Assembly: GCA_034190875.2 (NCBI GenBank)
Contig: CM067345.1
Coordinates: 23,599,938 to 23,663,937 of the forward strand
Direction of reading: 5' to 3'
Source of the DNA: Urechis unicinctus
Taxonomy: Eukaryota > Annelida > Polychaeta > Xenopneusta > Urechidae
DNA: 64,000 nucleotides
Below the pieces are notes generated by a model that saw nothing but the letters and a program-made list of their open reading frames with translations, did no database searches and was not told where the DNA came from. Position numbers and translations under genes: made by a program. This document shows, in pieces, positions 36,355 to 49,519 of the stretch. Within the stretch, counting starts at the first letter, position 1; each line of letters starts with the position of its first letter.

Positions 36355-37689
36355 ATTTATCCTTCGATTCGTTTTCACCCAGTTGTTATTCTGAAGAGAC
36401 GCAAACTCAAATTCAATGTACAAGAGCTGAACGCTGGTGTGTCAACATCAAGAGAAGCAATTGATTGCCAGCTGTGGCCTGCCTAGTCTGGTTACCGCCC
36501 AGACACAGACCAGGCCAACCCGTCAAGTTAAGACGCCGCCGGCGAAGACAATGGTGGCACATGTTCACGTCCGAGTTATAGGTGGCAGGTAACAAGGTGC
36601 TAGCTTGGGAAACACAGTGTTATTCATATAAGCATATTTCTTTTCATCGAATATCAATATCTCGATATGGGTTAGTTTGGAGAGATATGTATGCTATCAA
36701 ATTGCGCTCTGTGGTGTTATCCATAAACAAATTATTGACATAAGTTATTATATCCCTACAAAATTAGCTTAGTAATAGATTGCGTGCGCATCTAAACACT
36801 CTTCAAGATTATGGAGTCGATTTACCCAAATAAGTAAATTGACATCCATCGTTATACAACTGCTTAAAATATGACGGACAATTATTTGCCCAAATCTTGC
36901 CTTGTACAAGGTTATGCCTGATTACCATCGTCTAAAACTATTCATAATAAAATTTATGCACAGTTTAAATTAAATTTATGTTGGTGTTTTAACAATTTGC
37001 TGGTTTTTTTTTTCTTGTTATTCCACTATTCGGTAGGTCTGCATTACTTATGCTTTATATTTCTTGTTTTGGTAAAAGTACAACCTTACGGAGTGCAAAT
37101 GTCAAATTGGTGATTGTTCGTCCTTACTGGACTTCCGCTAGTCGGCCTTGGCATTTCCGTCGAACACCATCTTTGTTTTTCCCATCCCAGCTCACTTTTG
37201 TTTGTGTATTTTATTTTATTTGTGTATCTTTTGTGAACTTGCTACCCATTTTATATGTGGTTGTGTACCCCCACCTTTGCTGTTCAATATTATTTTTATC
37301 AGATTTGTTTTTTATATTCTGGCTTTTTAATAAAAAAACCCTTTATCAACTCAACAGCGCTTTTTACTTTACTTGTCAGAAAAAATATCTTCAAGGTTGC
37401 TGTATCAGTCAGCCAGTCATTAGTATAATTTTGTTTCCCGGTCATATATGTATTCAAGTCTTTTATGTCATAACACAAACAGCCAACATAAATAATTGTT
37501 AGCTCTGTCAGATGTACCAACTGGCGTCATAAAACGGTGCGATTAGGGTACTGGTTGACGCAGGTATAAACATTTTATCCCAAAGCTATACAAACTAGCG
37601 GACGTTCGACCGAATCCACAACACCAATCCTAGCAGAACTCGTTTACAACCTGTCGCAATTACTCAAAATGTGCCATTCCTTGTGCTAT

Positions 37690-38085
37690 TCTCATTTTCT
37701 GTAACACTCAGCGTGTCACTCTCCGTACCATCCAGTGTGTCTTTATCTGTACCATCCAGTATGTCACTCCCTGTACCTTTCAGTTTGTCATTCTCTGTAC
37801 CATCCAGTGTGTCACTCTCAGTACCATCCAGTGTGTCATAATCTGTACCATCCATCGTGTAAATCTCTGTGCCATCCAGTGTGGCATTCTATGTGCCACC
37901 CAGTGTGACATATTATGTACCATCCAGTGTGTCATTCTCTGTACCATCCAGTGTGTCATTCTCTGTACCATCCAGCGTGTCAATCTCTGTACCATCCAGT
38001 GTGACGTTCTATGTGCCACCCAGTGTGACATATTATGTACCATCCAGTGTGCTATTCACTATGCCATTCAGTGTGCAATCATCTG
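37690..38085. repeat. 24-bp minisatellite
   Basis: About 16 units of 24 bases based on ctgtaccatccagtgtgtcat, with variants. Because 24 is a multiple of three, both strands stay open and give 8-residue repeats (SVPSSVSF on +), which is an effect of the array and not evidence for a gene. Confidence 0.95.
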
Positions 38086-38424
38086 ATGTCTAGTGTTTAA
38101 TTATTTGTGTCAACGAATGTGTCATAAAATATATCCTTCCGCAATATGTATGGTCTAATTGCTTTTACGGTAAGTTAATTTCACAAGCCAATTGCCTTGA
38201 CACATATATTGCATATGCCATATTTCTGTTTGATTGTACACCGCCTTATTTGCAAAACCAATCAAATTTTACAGTCCCTTGAATAAGGTGTCTCTCTGCC
38301 ATCAACAACTAGTTTTTTGAAATATTTCCTAGAATGTTTAAAGTTATTCCTGTTGACTCAAGTCTTGTATTGTCTTATGTGACGTTGAAATGGGTCTGAA
38401 AACCTGACTGATTCCTTCTGGCTC

Positions 38425-38610
38425 CCGGAAGGGAATGCACCGGGTGGATCAATGGTATAGCGCTGGATCTACATTCCTGCCGCGCGGGTTTCTGAGCGCG
38501 GTCACTTAAGGGGAGTTTTCCAAGCATCATGATCATCCTCATCTATCACCGCCACAATATCACATAATTGCTGAAAGTGACGTTAAACCCCAATATTACC
38601 AACACTAACA
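38425..38610 (+). mobile_element. tRNA-derived SINE
   Basis: The 5' part has an A-box-like segment (tggtatagcgctggatctac) and a B-box-like gcgggtttctgagcgcgg about 30 bases later, as in a tRNA-derived promoter. The 3' part ends gctgaaagtgacgttaaacc and then a short A/C-rich tail, a 3' end common in mollusc SINEs as I know them. This is one of the main reasons for suggesting a mollusc. Confidence 0.7.
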
Positions 38611-38689
38611 CAGCCATCCGTAAGTGTAATGTCCATACGTTACACTACGCTATGTTTGTGCACTTCCGTTATTGATACCACTTACATTT

Positions 38690-38900
38690 TGTTTTTACGC
38701 TTTAGTTTTTCGATCGCATTATGTGATGTGTATGCTCTTCCATTATTATTAATATTATTTTGATTTACTTCAATTTTTGATAACATTATGTTATGTTTGT
38801 GTACTTCAGTTACTGATAACATTATGTTATGTTTGTGTACTTCAGTTATTGATAACATTATGTTATGTTTGAGCTCTTCCGTCATTGATAACACTTATAT
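38690..38900. repeat. 36-bp minisatellite
   Basis: About five units of 36 bases centred on gataacattatgttatgttt, with the best at 38785-38890 and degenerate units to about 38930. The period is a multiple of three and gives an apparent 12-residue repeat on the - strand. Confidence 0.9.
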
Positions 38901-39156
38901 CATGTTTATGCATTTCTGTTGTTGCCAATTGAATCCGCAGGCCATATTGTAATATTTCCAAACAGAATTTATATATAGCAAAGCAAATATTACTGGGGTG
39001 TCTTTGAATTGTTACCATGACAACATATGGTGTTCCTTTACATATTTATAAAGTTTTAAACAAAGCAGTTACATGCGATTGGGTCACGAAAACGAGCGTC
39101 TATTTGTCTGTTCACTGTCCTTTTAAATAAGCGAGCTCGATGAATCCGTTATCACT

Positions 39157-42100
39157 TCATATGTAGAGATTATCTGATAAGCCGTTAGCCTCTTCGGGTC
39201 CTCCGTGATAGCCCTCTGCGATGCGCACCTTGTGTTTCTTCTTCAACTTCTGTTTCTTAGTAAGGCCATTACGACATGGCTGTGGTCGTCTCTCCGTATC
39301 TTCCACAGTCGAGCCGGGTAAGGACGAGTTGACCGAGTACATCGCTTCTGACCTCACGCTAACCGGTGACATTTGGCAAGTAGAAGTCGTGCTAGCTGAC
39401 TTGTCACTCGAGTGAGAGTTGCCACGCTGGTGTGAGGCGAGTTTCTCGTCGGGCAGTCTGGAAATTCTTTCTTTGTGACGCCGTCTGGCGAATACAAAAA
39501 CATAATTAATAAGCTTTCGGAAAAAACAGCAATGAAATGTCGTTGAATATGCACACCCAAAGGGAAAAGATACATCCCTCCGCCGTTGATTAAATAAATA
39601 AAAAACAAAATTGGGACTTGCTAACTGAATCCCATATAAGAACGTGTCCCTTTAAAAAGTGTTTCCATGGTAACTCACCTACGTAACCAAAACGAGAGGA
39701 AAGTCATACCGAGAACTGCGGTGCTTAGTAACAGAATCGCGACAATGACAAGAGCTGTAACACATGCCAAAACGTGACAGCATCGGACAACATAAGTATA
39801 CTAATTACGTGCCAGCTATAGGAATGTAATCGCTTCATACATGGATGGGTTTTCAATGATAATGAAATACTACGGAAGTCTTAATCGGGTGTCTAACAAT
39901 TTTACACAATTGAAAACACTTTTATTGTCACGTACAAATAAATAAGGGGAAACCGCCCAGTGAAATACTTTGAAATAATTGGGTTTTTTTAATGCATCAA
40001 GATATTGGATAAGACTGATGGATATCAACGGGAATCTGACTAATTCAACTAAAACCAACTAATAACCAGCCAACAAAGATAACAATATCGATCAGTTATT
40101 CCGAGACAAAGTTCCTGAAAACGAACGTGGAACTTGCCTAGATCAGGAACCTGACTGGTTTTGGCGGAAGTCCCGCTCTTGGTGCCTGTTTCTGCAGAAT
40201 ATTAGAACAACATCAGAGTTTACGTGCGGTTAGATTGAGCTTGGCATGTAACTCAGTGAGTTATACAAAATGTCATTCAAGAGAAAGTTCAAGAGTTCTT
40301 CATTAATCTCAAGGGAAACAATTGTTATTCCATCATACTCAAATTCCGGATCGCATTCAAAGTAAAATATGGAGTGTGCTGAATAACGATATAAGCCTTA
40401 AAAGAGGTTTGGTCCCCACACATTTCATGTCAGGGCCTCAATGTTTTTGGCTGTTTAAATTCATGGATAATTGATTAACGTCGCTGTTATTAGTTCCATC
40501 ACCTGTACTTCCATTGGCTGTGTTGTTAAAAATACCGGGCCGAAATACTGCCGGTAGTGAGGTCGGTGGGTCGCCACGTGGGACGGAAGTTGTCGGTATA
40601 CTGAAGCTTGTGCTGGGGAGTGAAGTTGACGTGGTGTGTTGATTCCCGCATGAGATGCTTAATTGACCAAACACTGGTCGGACAAAGAAGCCACAAGAGC
40701 GAGTCTATAATAAAGCTCATTAGTCTCAATTGAAACATGGAAGCAAACAAAGAAGTGAAAATAAGTGGTTTTAAGTTGCAAATAAATATACCAGACAACC
40801 CCCCACCCCCCCGCACCCCAACACCACACACATCAAAGTAATGATGTCGATAGTGAGTTGGCGTTGTGATTTCAGATGTCAAATCACACAACCCCCTAAA
40901 GGTTTTGTTTTTACATTGTGATTGATTGCGAAGCCATCAGTGAATTACCTTCAAGGAGCAACAAGAAGCCCCTATGCTTCTGCCATCTGTCTGATTTGAA
41001 CTTTATATTGATGTGGTTTGTCTTTGTGGGTGAAATTATGTTCTCTACTAAGATGACCGCAGCGCGGTGCAACCGAACTTCCATCCGCAATCACGAGAGC
41101 GTCCTCTTCACACCCGGACGACCAGTGTATGGACGTCTCCATGAAGCGGAGTAGAATTGTTTGTCCGGGATCAGTGGTTATGTTACAGGAACATTGGGTG
41201 TACGGGGGATATGGTTCCGGGTAATCAGGACTGGCCACAAATCCAGTGCGCTTACCACCGTAATTACCAACTCCACAAATGTCAAGGATATCATTACCTG
41301 AACTCACAAAGAATAGCATCATGTTAATGAGTGAAACAATTAAAATTAAAAAATGGATGATTTGTTGAATTATTTCTTTAGAATATACCACCCCATTCTT
41401 TCATAAACTGTTATAGGCAGTATGTGGGATGTCGTCGAATGCTGGGAAGTGTAGCTGTGTTCAACGTTAAAATCAGCATTATCTCGCTATGGTAAGTAAA
41501 CCTTATGAATAATCCCAAATCTGGGTCTGAATCTCCACTCCGATCTCTGCATTTAAATAGCATTATTTCTGAATAATTCGTTCGATTCCATCTCCAACAG
41601 ACTGCTAAATGAATCATTAATCACTCAATTCGGTAATTGGTAATGGGTCTTTTTAAATCATCCTTGATCAACAAAAACATTAAGATCTTCTCGAAAACTA
41701 ATCCATTGTTATCGGCAACTCACTGATTGCGCCTTAAAGTTTCATTCATTCGTGTTCCGAGATATTTCGTGGGAAAACGTTGTGTTAAAGACAGACATAC
41801 CGACAGACAAACCGATAGACAGACAGAGATAAAAAGCATTACTTAGCGGAGCTAGTTACGTCACAACTTACGAGGCACGCATTGATAGATGACGTAATTA
41901 TATCGGCTGTATGCATTACAACTGCGCATCCAAGCTACGCCCACAACGATGCGACATTTACTGCGTCCCATACACTCCTCGCTCAGTTTAGCATCCGTTT
42001 CCGGTGTGGTTGGTTCTACGCAGTCGCCGCGTTGATACGAGCACGTGTCTGTTTCATCACCGACACCCTGGACGGCTTGATGAATGACAATAGCCTCATC

Positions 42101-42472
42101 TTCGTGACATCCCGTTAGGTCCATGCGAGGAACCCCAGCTACGTTAAAGCACCTCTGACTGCTGTGAATGCCTGGGGAAATGAACAACAGAAACCGGTGG
42201 CAAAAGCACAACGATGGAAATAATACTAAAAAAACAAACTGCCGAAGCTGGTTCAAAAGTGGTGATTTTAGCCATATGGAGGATGTCAACTAAGTACTCT
42301 GCAACTACTAGCCATAAGCCTCATGGCAATAAACCCGAATTTAGGTAGATTCTTGCGATGCGCAAATTGTAACAACGGGTGATACCTTACCATGAAGTGG
42401 CAATTGACATCGACACCCCGAAATCCACAACACGACTAACATAATCCTTGGAACTTCGCCGTGTACAGACAT
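39157..42472 (-). CDS. Gene B: SUEL lectin plus CUB type I membrane protein (frameshift in CUB exon)
   Basis: Six exons on the - strand: 42472-42391 (signal peptide), 42171-41872 (SUEL lectin-like, with GDC, C.GRSKC and YQC), 41297-40949 (CUB), 40673-40503 (Ser/Thr/Pro stalk), 39754-39679 (transmembrane) and 39484-39157 (cytoplasmic tail of 109 residues). Introns 1-4 are phase 1; the one before the tail is phase 2. The CUB exon starts in frame and has SPDYPEPYPPY, but at about 41058 the match jumps to another frame, where ISPTKTNHINIKFKSD and a GF end the domain. Exon length is 349; 348 would keep phase, so one base is extra. With it ignored the protein is 434 residues. This is either a mutation or a sequence error. 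Basic KKQKLKKKHK run in the tail. Confidence 0.78.
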
Positions 42473-42479
42473 TTTGAAA

Positions 42480-43430
42480 TATATCAACAGCGTTTAGAAC
42501 TATCTAAACCATCTTCTCTCGCCGGGGAAAACGGTGTTCTCAAATGTCGCAGGCCGGCGTCTGTGCGAAAGCCATACGCTGATATGCTGATATGCGATTC
42601 TAGGATATGATTTGTCAGCACACATGCGACCGTGTAACCGATGTCATTCCCCAGATGGCACCCACCTCATTAAATGACAATTGGGTACATGCTTGTGGAC
42701 GGGAAAAAACACGAAGTAATGACTAAGTTGTGTCCTTAGAAGTATGCTTCAAATAGCGACAGAAGATAGCAATAACTAAGCCTGGGGGGGGGGGGGATTT
42801 TTAAAGCATTAGTTTTTTGCGTGTTTTTCTGATTAAATGTCATATTTGCACCGAGTCGATCCATCAGCAGCGAGCAAACACCGTTTCTTATCGCGTAACA
42901 GCTATACGATGTGAGCATTCGACTGTGGCTAGCTTGTATGACCTTTCTCGGCAACAGCCGGCAACATTCGACAACAATCACCACGCGCCTACAGCGCGAG
43001 GCAAAATTTGCATGTCCTCGCCCAATTTTGTAGTCAGCCAACAACACTCGTGACACAACGAAAAAAAGCTTCTTTTTGGAAATCATGGAGGAGGTACGAT
43101 AAAGGAAGAGTGTTGATGATGAGACGTTTCAACGTACCTGTAATGCGATTTTATAAGAATCACACGGCCATCAATAGTCCACGATGCAAACAATCAGCGT
43201 CTTCCGTTTTTGTTAGGAAAACAAACTGTTATCAATAACGCTTTGCTTAGAAACATTTTCTGTTTAAAGGCTACATGATGGTTGATGCTGAAGAGGGAAC
43301 ATTAACTGTGGAATTTCAAATAAACATCCACATATTTTACTTAATTGAATTGGCTACACAATTATAAACGAAACTCATATTAGGACACATATAAACGTTC
43401 TGATAATCTTAACAGTAATTTTTGGTCAAC
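42480..43430. other. Intergenic between genes B and C
   Basis: About 950 bases with a poly-G tract near 42783-42796. Nothing else recognisable; the open stretches on both strands at 42736-43238 have no protein-like features. It holds the promoter of gene B at its left end (gene B reads leftward), but no clear core element was seen. Confidence 0.5.
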
Positions 43431-46400
43431 TTATTGTCCGAAATATGATATCTCAAACAATAATGGACCGTTGGCCTTGTCAAGTCTTTCCGCTCGTGCG
43501 CTTTTTGTGCACCTAATGATGGTTACTTTGAAACGTCTTCTTTTGTATATAGTGAAAGAATGACTGCGAAAGATTAAAATCTTACCCAACCCAGGAGCCG
43601 TACACAACAGTGCCTTTGCTAAACTCACCTTCATTTCAAGGTTACTGGTAGAATAGCTTATAATGAAAATAGATGTATAATCACCCTCCACTGCATGCCA
43701 TCAAATCCGTCATTAAATAACCAAACAATAGCCATTGTCCATCATTACAAGGTTAAAGCTCTACTTCGCCCGAAACGTTCATTTCTTTAATTGTAAGGAT
43801 TGGATAAAGACTGCAGCAAAGCTAGCCAGATATCTACAAATGGCGGTTAAAGTTTCGTTTTTTGTTCAGTTGTTCGCCAGACATCGTTCTTTGACACTTT
43901 GTTATATCAGAGTTTGTCACATATCATTTTGTGACAGATACATGTACACCCGCCAAGCTTGCCGATCATTTATGAAAAGTGTAGAACGTGGACAAACGTC
44001 CTGTTATGACATACCGCTGGGTGGCGCTGCTCGTTTGGGAGAATGTGAAACTTCGCTGCGCACGCTATGAGGATATATTGTGAAGGATAAGATGGCGGGA
44101 TTTAGCTCAACCAATTCATCCAAGCTATGAAATTATAAGTCATTAATGCATCAACTTTTGTCGGACAATTTGCGATGCTAAAAATAAACTTTGGAGAATA
44201 ATCAAACCACACAACATGAATACTGTAACGTTACGCGCTGCACTCGTGGAACGTTAACCTCCTTGTTCTCAGAACCTTTACTGGGTCGTGTGTATGACTC
44301 GCTTATTGGTCTCGTGAGCTGTTGCAATATTCAGTGAAAGTTGTTCGCGTTTTGCAGTCTTTTAGTATAACAGAGACGGAATGGTCAGCCGTAGAGCAAC
44401 ACATGGTCTCAGAGAGACTCTATGAGTATGTAAACAGTCATCGCACCAACGTAAAGGGATAATAACGTCACCACATTTTGGCTACTGTCTGAATATTGAT
44501 GCTTTTCGCCGTCTTTGACATTCATTTCTTTACAATGGACATCATATTATATTCAGTTTAAATACATTGCCAATAAGCTCACCCATCAATTGCATTGTAA
44601 CAAACCAAACGTAAATTATATTAAAGATCAATTATGTTATATTTACTATCAATCGCATATTTAAGCGCAACAAATGACAAACGCCGTGTGGTCTCTCAGT
44701 AGAGATATAAGTCATTATGATAAGTGCAAACATACTTCACATTTTATCCGCTTCCGTCGCTCATTTCACGATCATTACCCTAAACGCTAGCATTGAATGA
44801 CAATTACTATGCCTTTGAACTTCCGGAACGTTCAGCGCATCAAAGTTTGAGACTGGACAAGTCTACAAGAACATTGTCTACACCTTATCAATGTGTAGTA
44901 ATAAATATCCCAACAGCCCCACGACATCCGCTAGACTTCCTAATCTTATCAACGGTGTGCTGCATGTGGTTTCCTCGGTAACAATAGCAACAAGTGACGA
45001 CAACGGAAAAGATGCCATATTGTAACAGGAAGGAAGGACGTTTTGATTAGCATTTCTTTACGATAAGGGCTTTCACAGTTCTCCAGGTTTTTTAACAAGG
45101 GTCATACACGTAGCGCGTGCACATCTGCGCCCAACAAGCAAGTTACTGCAAGGGAGGATAAATGCATTGCAGTGCCTCTTCGCAATGACTAAAAGTATCA
45201 ACATATTCAATGTGAGTCTTCCTATGATATCCACACAGTTTTGAGTTAATACAATCTTTAACGTACATCTTTTGCAGCTATATATATGTTTGCATCTACA
45301 CAAAGATTATTGTAATATTCAATTTAATTCGTAATGGATAAAAAGCACCAGATGAATATATCAAAAGATAAAGTTTTATTTGTCATGGATTGGCACTCTA
45401 ACCTTGAAACTGAAAATAATAATTGGGATGCCTTCGCATTCGGTGCATGGTAGCAATTTGTTCCGACATTCACCCTTGTGTGATTTAAAAACTAATGCAG
45501 GGTTAAAAAAATTATTACAAAACTTATCTATGTGTCTGTTAATGTATATACATACTTAGGTTGTGAGTGGTACCATTATGTATAACTATTCCAGCAGTCA
45601 TACGTTACCAACTTATCAAAGAATGAACACTCCAAAATCAAGACCTGTTCGATCAAAACAGTTTTTATTATCTCTACATTTTATAGCAAAAATTCAACGA
45701 AAATCTTAGCTCTTGAGTAATTACACCATGGCCGACAATTTATCGCTACTACACAATCAAATAGGTATACGAATAGTATATCGTTTCAGTCAAGATGAAT
45801 GAGAGTTCAGTTGAAATGGTGTCCAATTTTTCGAATGATGCGCTCCTTTTGTCGCTGTCGGATACGATCATGGGATCCGTTGCGGTTAATTATACTGCAA
45901 TATCAGCAAAACGTTGTCTTACAACTAGGAATGTTACTGTTAATTTCAATGTCAGACCATTGCATTCAATCAAGCGGTCAATGATGGATCAATTTTATAG
46001 TTGGCATTTACCTTTAGATTTATCGATCAATAAATAAATAAATTAACGGACTATATACAACAGACCAAGATTGTTAATGTAGCCACCTTCTTATGAATAT
46101 TTCAACGAATAAACAAATCAATATACAGTGATAGATAATGTACTTACAATCTGGTAACGATGACTATGGCCACAAGAAGTACTAAACCTCCGACTACTCC
46201 GCCAGCAATAACAGTCGCTGAAACAGTATCTAGTCGTGTCTAACTAGCTTCTTAAACACAGGGGTATTTACTGGTTAATTTTAACTTACCCCCAAGACGT
46301 ATAAAAAAAGATAGATTAAAAGAACTGGTATCTTAGAAAGTCAGTGATAGAACATTAAAAGTATTTGAAGAGACAGACAAACAGGCAGGCAATAAGACAA

Positions 46401-49400
46401 AAAGATAAATAAAAAAGCAAAATGCACGTACCTGTGAATGTGTCACTGGATCCAGTAGCATCGCCAGAATCTGTTATAAAAGAAACATAAGAATGGGCAA
46501 GATGTAAGTTATCATACATAAACAATCGGTATTGCATTGATGCATCGATTCAACTCCCTGATTCAGCATATCTTTTTTATTTCTGCTGCAAATATTTCCA
46601 ACCTGCTGTTCCGTCTTGATCAGACGAGCGGCCATTTACAGGGTTGCTAGGTAACCGTTTCGGGTGGGATCTAATTCCCGTGTGATTTCGATCTTTGATA
46701 TAGACAGGTGATGTCGTGGGTTCAACACTGATTGTTGAGGATTCCACACCATTTTCGTACGCTGACAATGTAGCCCCGAATGTCGCGCTATGGTCGTCGG
46801 TACGGTTCATGTTGCGGCGAGTCGTATGGTTCTTAATCGATATATCGGGTTCGCTTGGCGCCGTGAAAGCGAACCACCAAGGATAAGAATCTGTTCCGTT
46901 ATTCGCCTTCGCTCCTCTGTCTTTGGGAGATATTTTAAGTGTACCCTGGTGGGAACCTCTGTTGATAATATGACTGGTGTTTTCGATGTTTTCGTAAGAA
47001 TTGTCATCACCATGGTGACCTATGAGTCTGATCTGATTTTTCGAGTCGACATCGAAATTGTCATGATCATCATTATCATATTCCTCGTCATAATAGTCAA
47101 TGTAGTTCTCGTAGGATTTTTCATATTCATCACCGTAATAGTCACTTGTTGCTTCTTCTTGGAAGATGTCGAGCTCTGGGGAGACGTCGTCAGCATCAAT
47201 GCCTTTTCCACGGGCAGGGCGTGTAGTGGTCGAGCTTATTCGAGTTGTTGTTTTTGGCGAAGTTGATCGATCAAGATTAAATGTTGAACACTGGACATCG
47301 ACGGACGTTAATGCTGCAGGCAACAGACATGAAAGATATGACGCAGGCTTGAATAAGTTATCATTAAGAAAACGGATTTCATTTAATTTGCACGCGAATA
47401 ATTCGCTGTAAGCTTAATAAATCAACGATGCCAATGGTGTCGCTATCGGACCATGCAGGTCACAGTTTCATCAAATATATAAGACAAATATTTTGAACAC
47501 CAACGTTTGTATACAAAAATATAAACAGAAATGGTCCATTTGTAACCGACCTTTATATTTGAGCCAGAAGCGACCCGACGTAGACTGAGATGGTCCGCTG
47601 GTGAAGCGAACAATAACAGGTGCGGAAGCGGAAGCTACGACGCGCCCCACTCCTTGCTGACCACATAACCGCACATCGCGTCCGTAGTACTGAACCAACA
47701 CACTATCCTGCCCATGGAAATGTACATGAAATCAATTTAATAGCATTGGGCTAAATTATTAAATGACTTGGAAGTTTGTTCTTACCGGTATTAAAAAAAT
47801 CAAATCGATGAGAGAAAATGGGCGACTTATGCGATTTGTTTTTAACGTAATAAGTTGACAAATATCAGATGTAGTTCACATATAGCTCAGGAAAATCACA
47901 AAATTTAAAAATGATACATTGCTACACGATTACAGCGATGTGGCATCCATTGTGCGCGTGGTGAATGTGATTAATGAAGCGCCTACTTAGCAGGGGTTCT
48001 TTTGTTTTGGAGCAGCTAAATAATGCGGGCTTCCTAACCTCCCTGCAGGAGTCGTCCTCGAGATGTAACTCAGCCACTGAGAGTTCCAGCTGAGCATCAC
48101 CAGCTGGGCTGAGGCTGCATCTGCATGACGTCAGAGGTGAGTAGGGGGCTGGGTAGTTGGGGGACTTTAGAGAGCCTTCCTTCTGTCCTGATACGTGAGA
48201 ACTGCATACGTCTGACGTGTGTTCAGCGGATGATTCCCGGGGTTCTGTCAGAAAAGCAAACTGGACATCGATGATATTATCAGAAGGATCATGTATTAAC
48301 ATCTGCTATGGTTTGTTGATTTCAGAGGGGCTCGAATTTCCACATAGGGTGTCCGAGGGTCTACCACGTGGATGTTGTAAATTTTTGATCAGCTATATAC
48401 ATCCGATAAGCGCTCGGAACCCAACATCGAGATCTGAACCACAAGGTGAGGGGCAATAGGGTCCTACAACACAAAATAAGTCATTCCACAAGGGTTCGTA
48501 TCACAAGGTAGGCAAGAGTAAATCAATATGTCACACTATAGTTCCGCGTCCCATCTTACTGCGCCTCACATCCATGGATCATATGTCAATCCCCCGAAAC
48601 AAACCGCCAACCGTGATATTTGCCTCCCTAAAGAGTACTTTAAGCAAGGTAACACGCAATTCTAGCCCACTGGGACATCTCCCAAACCCGGAAGTTGCGC
48701 GAGCGTCTTTGCCGCGCTCAGGTGCAAATATTTATATAGGTTTCTACATCCATTTAGGAGCGCTAAAGATTTCCACTTGCCATGATACGAACCCATGTGG
48801 GTTGTTCATTAAAGTGTACCTGGTGAAATACATGTGAAGTCGAGGAACATATAATCGGAGAAACCCCGACATCCATCAGCGCTGATGTACTGTTGTGTGA
48901 CGTCCAATCGACATGCTGACCTTCCTGAGCACAGCTCATGCACATCAGGCATGTTACAACCAGCTTCGTCATGATCGCAGCCACAATCCGTATGTCTGAA
49001 GACACATGTTCCCCCTCGCCCCTGTACGCGTAGTCCTGATCGCACCACGTGTATAACAGTGTCACGTGGACACTGGGCGGAAACCACGGGGGGGCCAAAG
49101 CTGCCCCAGCATGCATAGCGGCGCTCTGGAGCTGCAAAAACATTGGTCATGACAGCAATGATGAAGAAGTAGAATTCTAAGTGGAGTTGATGTCGAGTAA
49201 ATAATTGGATTCAGGTTGACTACTAATGTGTAAATTAATTGAAACATACACCCTCCTACACACAGAAATAAACATACACTCATGCACTCTCATTTATATA
49301 AAAACACATAACCATTAAGAAATAATTATAAACGTGCATGATCCCAAATTTCCTTTTCAACCAAAGCCGTAATGTAAGAGTTGGGTGCTCACAACTCTAG

Positions 49401-49519
49401 TTTCATAACATGTAGAGAGCCTAAAGGATGTTGCCAATGATAGAATAATATCAATTACCTGCGGCGATGGTCCGTAAGACCGTTATTAGACAGAGCAGCT
49501 TTGGGATGGTGACAACCAT
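43431..49519 (-). CDS. Gene C: SUEL lectin, CUB, acidic tyrosine-rich stalk, type I membrane protein
   Basis: Eight exons on the - strand: 49519-49459 (signal peptide), 49131-48820 (SUEL lectin-like), 48244-48039 and 47707-47551 (two halves of a CUB domain, joined in phase 0), 47313-46603 (237-residue stalk), 46470-46432 (13 residues), 46217-46148 (one membrane helix, AGGVVGGLVLLVAIVIV) and 43539-43431 (tail). Other introns are phase 1, and phase 2 before the tail, as in gene B. Total is 554 residues. The stalk starts Thr/Ser-rich and then has an acidic run (about residues 285-335) with eight tyrosines near its centre, like sulfated tyrosine segments. The start of exon 3 could instead be 48193. 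The tail exon rests only on acceptor, phase and an open basic frame after a 2.6-kb intron, so it is the least certain part. Confidence 0.75.
43540..46147. other. Long last intron of gene C (if the tail exon is right)
   Basis: AT-rich, without repeats I can define. The open stretches at 43735-44070 and 45795-46037 on + do not resemble known proteins. Confidence 0.4.

Noticed and set aside
37780-38093. Repetitive proteins on both strands (8-residue units)
   Set aside because: Explained by the 24-bp minisatellite; no start context, splice sites or non-repeat coding flank.
46790-47266. A 158-codon + strand frame
   Set aside because: It is antisense to the stalk exon of gene C, which fits phase and composition on the - strand.
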